From the NCBI GenBank assembly GCA_937922175.1, contig CAKZUU010000176.1:1-7566 (forward strand): a stretch of DNA of 7,566 bases, given 5' to 3'. Below are positions 1 through 5,949 of the stretch, in pieces. The DNA is from an uncultured Gemmataceae bacterium. Lineage in GTDB: Bacteria > Planctomycetota > Planctomycetia > Gemmatales > Gemmataceae. Below the pieces are notes generated by a model that saw nothing but the letters and a program-made list of their open reading frames with translations, was not told the DNA's origin and ran no database searches. How positions within the stretch are numbered: the stretch's first letter is position 1; each line of letters opens with the position of its first letter. The position numbers and the translations under genes were made by a program.

Positions 1-1288
1 CGCCGGGGTCCCGATCATCGGCACCAGCGTCGAGAGCATTCAAAAAGCGGAGAACCGCGAGCTCTTCAAAGAGGTGATCGATAGTCTTGGATTACGCCAA
101 CCGGAGAGCGGAACGGCGATTGACGTGCAGCAGGCCATGCGTGTAGCGCGGCAGATCGGTTTTCCGATTCTGGTCCGGCCCAGCTTCGTGTTGGGGGGGC
201 GGGCGATGAAGATTCTCGATGACGAGGCCGACCTGCTCCGCTACATGGAGGAACACTCACCGAATTTATCGAAAGACCTTCCCATCTTGATTGACCGTTT
301 TCTGGAATCCGCCCTGGAAGTCGACGTGGACTGTCTCTGCGATGGCCAACAGGTATACGTCGGCGGTGTGATGCAACACATTGAAGAGGCCGGCGTTCAT
401 TCCGGAGACTCGGCGTGTGTCATCCCGCCTCATAGCTTGCCGCCCGCCGTCATTCAACGTATCAAACAGCAAACGCGAGCATTGGCCCTGAAGTTGGAAG
501 TCTGCGGGTTGATGAATGCCCAATTCGCGATCAAAGAAACCGGACCGGACGAGGAACCGACCATCTACGTATTGGAAGCCAACCCGCGGGCGAGCCGGAC
601 GGTGCCTTTTGTGTCCAAGGCAATCGGTGTGCCCTTGGCCAAGAAGGCGGCGCTGGTGATGACCGGTCGCAAACTCGAAGAACTCGGATTGCATGGGGAG
701 ACGGAGGTCACGCCGAAGCATTTTTCTGTGAAAGAAAGCGTATTTCCCTTCAACAAGTTCGCTGGAGTTGACATTATTCTCGGCCCCGAAATGCGCTCCA
801 CCGGCGAAGTCATGGGCATTGACGATACGTTTCCGATGGCATTTCTGAAATCGCAAATGGCGGCATCGGCCGTGTTACCCGAGAGCGGCACGATCTACAT
901 TTCGGTGGCGGATCGTGACAAGTCGGCCGTCGTGCCGATCGCTCGGGCCTTTAAGGAAATGGGTTATTCGATCATGTCCACTCGGGGCACGGGTCAGGTT
1001 CTTCGGGAAGCAGGGATTGAAACCGACATCGTGATGAAGCTTCAAGAGGGTCGGCCGAATCTCATCGATCATATGACCAACGGCGACGTTGCTCTGATCA
1101 TCAACACGCCCAGCGGTCGGGGAAGTCGCTCCGACGAGGTGCGTATCCGAGTCGAGGCGGTCGCTCGCCGAGTCACCTGCATCACCACCTTATCGGCGGC
1201 GCAAGCGGCGGTCGAAGCCTGCCGCGCCTTGCGAGTCAACGAGCTTACGGTCAAAGCACTGCAAGATCGGTTCGCGCTGTTCGGCTAA
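1..1288 (+). CDS. carB: Carbamoyl-phosphate synthase large subunit, C-terminal part (5' end outside window)
   Basis: The reading frame is open from base 2, so the start lies upstream; 428 residues are visible, against about 1,070 for the whole family protein. CarB makes carbamoyl phosphate from bicarbonate, ammonia (delivered by the CarA glutaminase) and two ATP, feeding pyrimidine and arginine synthesis in the cytoplasm. Visible are the end of the second pre-ATP-grasp region (AGVPIIGTS at residue 1), the second ATP-grasp domain, which phosphorylates carbamate (RPSFVLGGRAM at 59-69, EVDVD near 106, AGVHSGDSAC near 130, LEANPRASRTVPF near 191), and the C-terminal MGS-like allosteric domain from about residue 296. 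In that domain the residues that bind UMP/IMP phosphate in E. coli CarB have counterparts: the two Thr of STRGT (327, 330), Lys346 and Asn368-Thr369. The domain is therefore complete and probably still nucleotide-regulated. It is convergent with rplC. No carA is visible. Confidence 0.98.
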   Translation, partial: AGVPIIGTSVESIQKAENRELFKEVIDSLGLRQPESGTAIDVQQAMRVARQIGFPILVRPSFVLGGRAMKILDDEADLLRYMEEHSPNLSKDLPILIDRFLESALEVDVDCLCDGQQVYVGGVMQHIEEAGVHSGDSACVIPPHSLPPAVIQRIKQQTRALALKLEVCGLMNAQFAIKETGPDEEPTIYVLEANPRASRTVPFVSKAIGVPLAKKAALVMTGRKLEELGLHGETEVTPKHFSVKESVFPFNKFAGVDIILGPEMRSTGEVMGIDDTFPMAFLKSQMAASAVLPESGTIYISVADRDKSAVVPIARAFKEMGYSIMSTRGTGQVLREAGIETDIVMKLQEGRPNLIDHMTNGDVALIINTPSGRGSRSDEVRIRVEAVARRVTCITTLSAAQAAVEACRALRVNELTVKALQDRFALFG

Positions 1289-1297
1289 ACTTCTCGA

Positions 1298-1336
1298 ATC
1301 GCCGCGACCTGTCTCGGACGACCGGGTCGCGGCGAT
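1298..1336. terminator. Inverted repeat between convergent carB and rplC, possible bidirectional terminator
   Basis: A perfect 12-bp inverted repeat has its left arm at 1298-1309 (ATCGCCGCGACC) and right arm at 1325-1336, with a 15-base loop. It begins 9 bases after the carB stop and ends about 50 bases from the rplC stop, where a shared terminator would be expected. The stem is GC-rich, but no run of T follows on either strand, so it is not a canonical intrinsic terminator; it may stop transcription weakly or protect 3' ends. A second short perfect palindrome (GGGGATCCCC, 1363-1372) lies between it and the rplC stop. Confidence 0.5.
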
Positions 1337-1384
1337 GACGGGAGATCATTGACTTTGATTGGGGGGATCCCCTCGATCGGTCGA

Positions 1385-2077
1385 TCAACGTTTGTTCGTT
1401 GGTCGAACCATCACCAGACCGCCCGCTGCTCCGGGAACCGCCCCCTTAACGAGAAGCAGGTTTCGATCCGCATCGACTTTGACGACGGTGAGATTGCGGA
1501 CCGTGACTCGCTCATTGCCGTAGCGCCCGGCCATGCGGATGCCCTTTTTCGGCCGGCCCGAGCCACGATTGCTGGCGTGGGAGCCTGTCGAGCCACGTTG
1601 GCGCCAACCCTTTTTGACACCGTGGGTGTGCCTCAAGCCACCGTAACCATGCCGTTTGATGACACCGGCAAAGCCGCGGCCTTTGGTTCGACCAATCACG
1701 TCGACAGCCTTGACGTCGCCAAACACGTCCGCAACCGTGAGAACGGCACCAACTTCTTGTGTGGCCGGGCCTTCCAAGCGAAACTCGCGGATATACTTCT
1801 GCGGCTCACAATTGGGCTTCGGAGCCAACGGGATCCCTCGGGCTCGTCGCTTTGACTCCATTTCGGCTGAAACGTGGCCCCGCTCGGGCTTTGTGGCACG
1901 GCGGCGGGATTTGTCCAGGTATCCCAATTGCAACGCCGAGTAACCGTCTCGTTCCGGGGTGCGAACCTGTAAGACGCGACAGGGTCCGACTTGCAAGACC
2001 GTGACCGGGGTCGCCTCACCGTTTTCATCGTAGACCTGGGTCATCCCGACCTTGGTCCCCAATAGGCCAAGAGCCAT
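1385..2077 (-). CDS. rplC: 50S ribosomal protein L3 (uL3)
   Basis: L3 is an early assembly protein of the large subunit that binds 23S rRNA and sends a loop towards the peptidyl transferase centre. The 230-residue product opens with MALGLLGTKVGMTQVY, the family N-terminus, and has the signature KGRGFAGVIKRHG (132-144), then RMAGRYGNERVTV (181-193) and the near-invariant DRNLLLVKGAVPG (204-216). I chose the ATG at 2077 because the frame extends upstream only to a TTG with unrelated sequence, and GAGGAAGAG lies just before this ATG. The protein is about 20 residues longer than E. coli L3: there is extra sequence near 72-95 and a divergent central loop (153-181) without the Gln that PrmB methylates in E. 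coli. It is not followed by rplD: carB lies convergently downstream and an unrelated exported protein lies upstream, so the gene is detached from the S10 operon order. It probably uses the promoter at 2155-2182. Confidence 0.97.
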   Translation of the reverse strand: MALGLLGTKVGMTQVYDENGEATPVTVLQVGPCRVLQVRTPERDGYSALQLGYLDKSRRRATKPERGHVSAEMESKRRARGIPLAPKPNCEPQKYIREFRLEGPATQEVGAVLTVADVFGDVKAVDVIGRTKGRGFAGVIKRHGYGGLRHTHGVKKGWRQRGSTGSHASNRGSGRPKKGIRMAGRYGNERVTVRNLTVVKVDADRNLLLVKGAVPGAAGGLVMVRPTNKR

Positions 2078-2154
2078 CTCGCTCTTCCTCGAAAAACGCC
2101 CAGAGGTCCGGCCACTCACCGTGGTGGCGGGACATCGGCACAACCGAAACTCAT

Positions 2155-2182
2155 ATTATCGTGACCAGCAGGCATTCGGCAA
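2155..2182 (-). promoter_or_regulatory. Candidate sigma70-type promoter for rplC
   Basis: Read on the minus strand, TTGCCG (2177-2182; 4 of 6 consensus matches) is followed after 16 bases by GATAAT (2155-2160; 5 of 6). It sits in the 145-bp gap between the upstream exported-protein gene and rplC, and would give a leader of about 70 bases before the rplC ATG. Its location in an otherwise GC-rich gap supports independent transcription of rplC. This is a consensus match by eye only, with no transcript data. Confidence 0.45.
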
Positions 2183-2222
2183 CGTGCAACTCTCCCCCGG
2201 CTGTCACCCTTCCCGGCTCCGG

Positions 2223-2654
2223 TTACCACCCCCACCAGAATCCGCCCTGGCTCTCCAGGGTGGTCAACGCGGCCGCATATCGGCCCTGCCGAAGAGCGAT
2301 ATTCGTCACCAGAGCTGCCTCGGCAGGCGTCGCAGGACGCCCCAAGACGTCGGCGATCATTTGCCGGGCCCAAACGTTCAGGTTCCATTGACACCCGCGA
2401 AAATACTCGGCGCTGGCCAAGATGTTCGCCTGAACAGCATTGACGCTGACTCCGCGCCGCAATTGGTTCACAATCATCAGGATCTCACGTTCGGTCGGCG
2501 GGCGACGTAAGTAGAGTCGAACCCAATCGCGGGCCATCCGCTCCCACCGCCGCTCGGGGTAAAAATAGCTCGGAGGTAAGACCGTCTCGGCGGGCAATGA
2601 TTTCACGCCGCCGACAAACAACGCCAATGCAATTAGGGCAGATCGGGCAAACAT
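2223..2654 (-). CDS. Small exported protein with two DUF4214-like helical repeats
   Basis: The product has 143 residues. It starts with a probable Sec signal peptide: Arg4, then a hydrophobic stretch SALIALALFVGGV (5-17), with possible cleavage after SLPA (about 22). I recognise no named gene. The mature part appears to hold two related helical units, about 38-88 and 95-138. Both carry an Ala-Arg followed by a [YV]L-x-R-P-x-[TA] turn (LYLRRPPTEREI; DVLGRPATPAEA), then a helix, then a [NR]xG[RV] or RQG turn and a final helix ending in AS or ES. The first unit, with VNQLRRGVS and ILASAEYF, resembles the DUF4214-type repeat found in many planctomycete exported proteins (REP-x-x-x-G-x-x-x-WVNQL...SAEY). 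The C-terminus is aromatic (GGFWWGW). The ATG at 2654 has GAGGG about 8 bases upstream. The protein is probably extracytoplasmic; its function is unknown. It is divergent from leuS, and the family match is from memory of the motif. Confidence 0.8.
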   Translation of the reverse strand: MFARSALIALALFVGGVKSLPAETVLPPSYFYPERRWERMARDWVRLYLRRPPTEREILMIVNQLRRGVSVNAVQANILASAEYFRGCQWNLNVWARQMIADVLGRPATPAEAALVTNIALRQGRYAAALTTLESQGGFWWGW

Positions 2655-2866
2655 CGGAGGACCCTCGGTGCAATTTCGTTCAGATCGCTCACTACCTTAT
2701 GGATCTTTCTACCCGAACATCTTGCGCGCCTGGATCGGCTCTCCGATTCGTCGCGGATGAGACCCTCATGCCTTTCCAGCGAGCGATGTAACGATATAGC
2801 AACCCAAGCCCAGGTGCGGCGACTTCTGAACGTCGTTGACCCTCTCCGGGCGTGACAGGTTCCCCC
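2655..2866. other. Divergent intergenic region between the exported-protein gene and leuS
   Basis: About 200 bases separate two divergent starts, so promoters for both directions must lie here. I see no tRNA, no convincing T-box leader and no strong hairpin with a T-run. The best + strand candidate is TTTCCA (2773-2778), 16 bases, TATAGC (2795-2800), with 4 of 6 matches in each box, leaving a leader of about 60 bases for leuS. No convincing minus-strand promoter was found. Confidence 0.4.
2773..2800 (+). promoter_or_regulatory. Weak candidate promoter for leuS
   Basis: TTTCCA and TATAGC are spaced by 16 bases, each box matching 4 of 6 sigma70 consensus positions, in the only AT-leaning stretch just upstream of leuS. 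The -10 box lacks the conserved final T, so this is only the best of several poor candidates. Confidence 0.22.
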
Positions 2867-5479
2867 ATGCCGAGTTATCATCCAAAAGCGATCGAGCCGA
2901 AGTGGCAGCGATATTGGGACGAGCATCAGACCTTCCGCACGTCGGATCATCCTGCGTCGCCCCAGCAGCGAAAGTTCTACGTCCTGGACATGTTTCCGTA
3001 TCCGAGCGGGTCGGGATTGCATGTGGGTCATCCGGAGGGCTACACGGCAACCGACATTCTTGCGCGGTATCGTCGGATGCAAGGTTGGCATGTGATGCAT
3101 CCGATGGGTTGGGATGCGTTTGGCCTTCCTGCCGAGCAACATGCGATTGATACGGGCGAGCACCCCGCGATCAATACCGAGCGCAACGTCCAGAACTTCA
3201 AACGCCAAATCAAAATGCTCGGCTTCAGCTACGACTGGCAGCGTGAAGTGAACACCACCGATCCCGAGTACGTCCGGTGGACGCAATGGATTTTCCTTCA
3301 GATTTATGACACCTGGTTCGACCCGGTGGCAAAAAAAGGCCGACCCATCGCCGAACTGCCGATTCCTGACGAGGTTCGCCGGCGCGGTCCTGATGAGGTG
3401 GCCCGATACCAGGACGCGCACCGTTTGGCCTATCAAGCCGAGGTTCCCGTCAATTGGTGCCCTGCGTTGGGCACCGTGTTGGCGAATGAGGAAGTGATCG
3501 ACGGCAAATCGGAGCGCGGCGGACACCCGGTGATTCGCATGCCACTGCGGCAATGGCTCATGCGGATTACCGCCTACGCCGAGCGTCTATTGGAAGACCT
3601 GAACCTCGTCGATTGGTCCGAGTCGATCAAAAAGATGCAGCGAGATTGGATCGGCCGCAGCGAAGGGGCGGAGATCGATTTTCCGCTGGCCGCCGAGGGG
3701 GGCGAGCTGACCGCTCACGATGGCGTAGCTACCCCACGCGCCGATGGATTGTCGATCCGGGTGTTCACAACACGTCCCGACACTCTCTTCGGCGCCACGT
3801 ACATGGTGCTGGCCCCCGAACACTCGCTCGTCGGTCAGATCACGACGTCGGCCCAGCGACAGGCCGTTGAGGACTACCAGCGTGCCGCCGCGAGTAAAAG
3901 CGATCTGGAACGAACGGATCTGGCAAAAACGAAGACGGGAGTTTTTACCGGCGCCTATGCGATCAACCCGGTCAACGGGCGACTGCTACCGGTGTGGATC
4001 GCGGATTACGTGCTGGCGAGTTACGGGACAGGAGCCATCATGGCGGTTCCCGGTCAGGACGAGCGCGACTGGGAATTCGCTGAGGTTTACGGTTTGCCCA
4101 TCATCCGCACTGTTCAACCGCCGGAGGGTTGGTCGGGCAAGGCCTATTTGGGGGATGGTCCGGCGATTAATAGCGGATTTTTGAACGGCCTCCAGGTAGA
4201 GGAGGCGAAGGCGCGGATGATTGACCATCTGGTGGAAAAGGGGATCGGTCGTCGAAAGGTCAATTATAAGTTACGGGACTGGCTGTTCAGTCGGCAGCGG
4301 TATTGGGGCGAGCCGTTCCCGATCCTGCATGAATTGGACGACGAAGGCCGACCGACGGGGCGGATGCGGCCCGTAGAGGATGCCGATTTGCCGGTCCGCC
4401 TCCCGGATCTTGCCGATTTCAAACCGACCGGCAATCCGGAGGGGCCGCTCGTCAAAGCGACAGATTGGCTCTACGTGATGATCGACGGTAAACGCTATCG
4501 TCGTGAGACGAACACCATGCCGCAATGGGCGGGTTCGTGCTGGTATTACATTCGATACTTGGATCCCCGGAACGCCGAACGGTTCTGCGATCCGGAGAAG
4601 GCTCGGTATTGGCTGCCTGTCGACCTGTATGTCGGCGGAGCGGAGCATGCCGTCTTGCATTTGCTGTATGCTCGATTTTGGCACAAGGTGCTTTACGATC
4701 GTGGGCACGTTTTTTGCCCGGAGCCGTTTCAAAAGTTGGTCAATCAAGGAATGATCCTGGGCGAAAACAATGAAAAGATGTCGAAAAGCCGCGGCAACGT
4801 GATCAGCCCGGACAAGGTGGTGGATGAGTACGGTGCGGACAGCATGCGCTTGTACGAGATGTTCATGGGCCCCTTGGAGGCGGTCAAACCTTGGAGCATG
4901 CGGGGAGTGGAGGGTGTCTATCGGTTTCTGTCGCGAGTCTGGCGTCTGGTTGTCGACGAGCGAGCGGAGAACGTCTGCCTCAATGATTCCGTGCAAGATG
5001 TTGAACCCGACCGCGAACTCCTCCGCGCACTTCATCGCACGATCCAGCGGGTGACCGAGGACTTGGATGACCTGCGATTCAACACAGCTATTGCTGCGAT
5101 GATGGAATTCACCAACCTGCTGACACCATTGTCCATTCGACCCCACCGCGTTTTGGAGACGTTCGTTTTGCTCCTGTCGCCCTTCGCTCCGCATATCGCG
5201 GAAGAGCTTTGGTCGGCTTTGGGCCATTCGCAGAGCCTGGCGTATGAACCTTGGCCTCAATTCGACCCGGACTTGGTGAAGGCAGACGAAATCGAAGTTC
5301 CGATTCAAGTCAACGGGAAGGTCCGCAGTCGATTGACGGTGCCGGCGGGCACGGGGGAAGAACAATTGCGCGAACTTGCCTTGGCCGATGAACGGATTCA
5401 ATCCTTCATCGGTGGCAAGAAAATTGTCAAAGTAATTGTCCCCCGCGGACAATTGGTCAACATCGTCGTGGCGGGTTAG
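2867..5479 (+). CDS. leuS: Leucyl-tRNA synthetase (class Ia)
   Basis: LeuRS charges tRNA-Leu in the cytoplasm using ATP and edits mischarged amino acids. From the ATG at 2867 it has 870 residues; an in-frame GTG at 2852 would add five but lacks a ribosome site, whereas AGG precedes the ATG. The catalytic HIGH box is HVGH (52-55) and the KMSKS box is at 637-641, followed by RGNVISPD. The CP1 editing domain (about 260-415) includes the Thr-rich FTTRPDTLFG (300-309) and the amino-acid-binding loop MAVPGQDERDWEFA, with both Asp kept. The anticodon-binding and C-terminal domains are present through VNIVVAG. Three features differ from E. coli: about 35 extra residues (153-190) before VNWCPALGTVLANEEVIDG; the zinc-binding cysteines after that motif replaced by KSERGGHP; and only a few residues between QGMILG and KMSKS, so the leucine-specific insert is absent, as in Bacillus. 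All essential motifs are intact. An unknown gene follows after 3 bp. Confidence 0.98.
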   Translation: MPSYHPKAIEPKWQRYWDEHQTFRTSDHPASPQQRKFYVLDMFPYPSGSGLHVGHPEGYTATDILARYRRMQGWHVMHPMGWDAFGLPAEQHAIDTGEHPAINTERNVQNFKRQIKMLGFSYDWQREVNTTDPEYVRWTQWIFLQIYDTWFDPVAKKGRPIAELPIPDEVRRRGPDEVARYQDAHRLAYQAEVPVNWCPALGTVLANEEVIDGKSERGGHPVIRMPLRQWLMRITAYAERLLEDLNLVDWSESIKKMQRDWIGRSEGAEIDFPLAAEGGELTAHDGVATPRADGLSIRVFTTRPDTLFGATYMVLAPEHSLVGQITTSAQRQAVEDYQRAAASKSDLERTDLAKTKTGVFTGAYAINPVNGRLLPVWIADYVLASYGTGAIMAVPGQDERDWEFAEVYGLPIIRTVQPPEGWSGKAYLGDGPAINSGFLNGLQVEEAKARMIDHLVEKGIGRRKVNYKLRDWLFSRQRYWGEPFPILHELDDEGRPTGRMRPVEDADLPVRLPDLADFKPTGNPEGPLVKATDWLYVMIDGKRYRRETNTMPQWAGSCWYYIRYLDPRNAERFCDPEKARYWLPVDLYVGGAEHAVLHLLYARFWHKVLYDRGHVFCPEPFQKLVNQGMILGENNEKMSKSRGNVISPDKVVDEYGADSMRLYEMFMGPLEAVKPWSMRGVEGVYRFLSRVWRLVVDERAENVCLNDSVQDVEPDRELLRALHRTIQRVTEDLDDLRFNTAIAAMMEFTNLLTPLSIRPHRVLETFVLLLSPFAPHIAEELWSALGHSQSLAYEPWPQFDPDLVKADEIEVPIQVNGKVRSRLTVPAGTGEEQLRELALADERIQSFIGGKKIVKVIVPRGQLVNIVVAG

Positions 5480-5482
5480 CCC

Positions 5483-5923
5483 ATGCGCATCGAACTGTAC
5501 AGCTTGGGCTTCGACACCCCGAAAGTGTCTTTCTACCTCAGGACGCCCTGGCGTGCGGCAACGCTGGAGGTCAAGCTGTTCGAGTCGGTCGCTCGCCTTC
5601 CGGGCCTCCAGGTCGAGAAAGGCGTCGAAGAAATGCGGGTCGACATCACCGAGCCGAAGCTGTGGAAATTAGCCATCCAGGCCGTCGCTCGGGTGATCAA
5701 AGGTTGGCAAGAAGAGGCGATTCCGGGAAACGAAAAACGATCTTGGCGCTGGCTGCTCGAGGCCGACGTCGATGCCGACGGCTACGATGATTACGGCGAA
5801 AAGGCGAGTCTCTGGGGGTTCTTGCGCGTATCAATCGACCGTGGCAACCCAGGGGAAGGTGAAAAGGGCGAAGATTTCGATCTCGACAACTTCGGCATCC
5901 AAATCTGGGGATTAGAACGCTGA
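5483..5923 (+). CDS. Conserved-looking hypothetical protein coupled to leuS
   Basis: The product has 146 residues and I recognise no family. The start is clear by position: its ATG lies three bases after the leuS TAG, in the same frame, so co-transcription and translational coupling are likely; only a weak GGCGGG serves as a ribosome site. The protein is soluble, with no signal peptide or membrane segment. An N-terminal part with alternating hydrophobic residues (MRIELYSLGF, KVSFYLRTPW) looks like beta strands, a middle part (about 55-75, KLWKLAIQAVARVIKGW) looks helical, and the C-terminal half is acidic and aromatic. Residues 95-106 (DVDADGYDDYGE) match an EF-hand loop at positions 1, 3, 5, 6, 9 and 12. 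Base composition matches its neighbours and the three-codon rhythm is that of a real gene. Its role in translation is only a guess from position. It ends 20 bp from the convergent rnr. Confidence 0.75.
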   Translation: MRIELYSLGFDTPKVSFYLRTPWRAATLEVKLFESVARLPGLQVEKGVEEMRVDITEPKLWKLAIQAVARVIKGWQEEAIPGNEKRSWRWLLEADVDADGYDDYGEKASLWGFLRVSIDRGNPGEGEKGEDFDLDNFGIQIWGLER

Positions 5924-5949
5924 ACCCATCGAGACCTCGACCGTCAGCG
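5918..5949. terminator. Nested inverted repeat spanning the convergent stop codons
   Basis: The outer arms CGCTGA (5918-5923) and TCAGCG (5944-5949) are perfect complements and contain the stop codons of the hypothetical gene and of rnr respectively. Inside lies a second perfect pair, TCGAG (5929-5933) and CTCGA (5936-5940), with a 2-base loop. With both stems formed this makes an interrupted hairpin in the 20-bp gap between convergent genes. There is no T-run on either side, so a termination role is tentative. Confidence 0.35.

Noticed and set aside
1349..1855. 168-codon open frame on + opposite rplC
   Set aside because: It lies wholly antisense to an unmistakable ribosomal protein gene, and its composition is explained by the codon rhythm of rplC.
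2078..2143. Upstream in-frame extension of rplC to a TTG at 2143
   Set aside because: The added 22 residues have no resemblance to L3, the TTG would lie almost at the predicted transcript start, and the ATG at 2077 has a ribosome site and the exact family N-terminus.
2195..2222. AGCCGGG repeated twice just downstream of the exported-protein gene
   Set aside because: It is a 7-base direct repeat in GC-rich sequence with no further copies nearby, compatible with chance.
2655..2851. T-box or other leader riboswitch upstream of leuS
   Set aside because: I found no T-box consensus sequence, no specifier-loop structure and no terminator hairpin with a T-run in the roughly 200 bases available.
2852..2866. 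GTG at 2852 as the leuS start
   Set aside because: It has no ribosome-binding site and adds only MTGSP; the ATG at 2867 is preceded by AGG. It cannot be fully excluded.
2633..3553. 306-codon open frame on - spanning the leuS start and the intergenic region
   Set aside because: It overlaps leuS antisense and the start of the exported-protein gene, and reads as low-complexity Arg/His-rich shadow sequence.
4271..5452. 393-codon open frame on - opposite leuS
   Set aside because: It is long but fully antisense to conserved LeuRS sequence, including KMSKS; the high GC content explains the lack of stops, and the product shows no recognisable domain.
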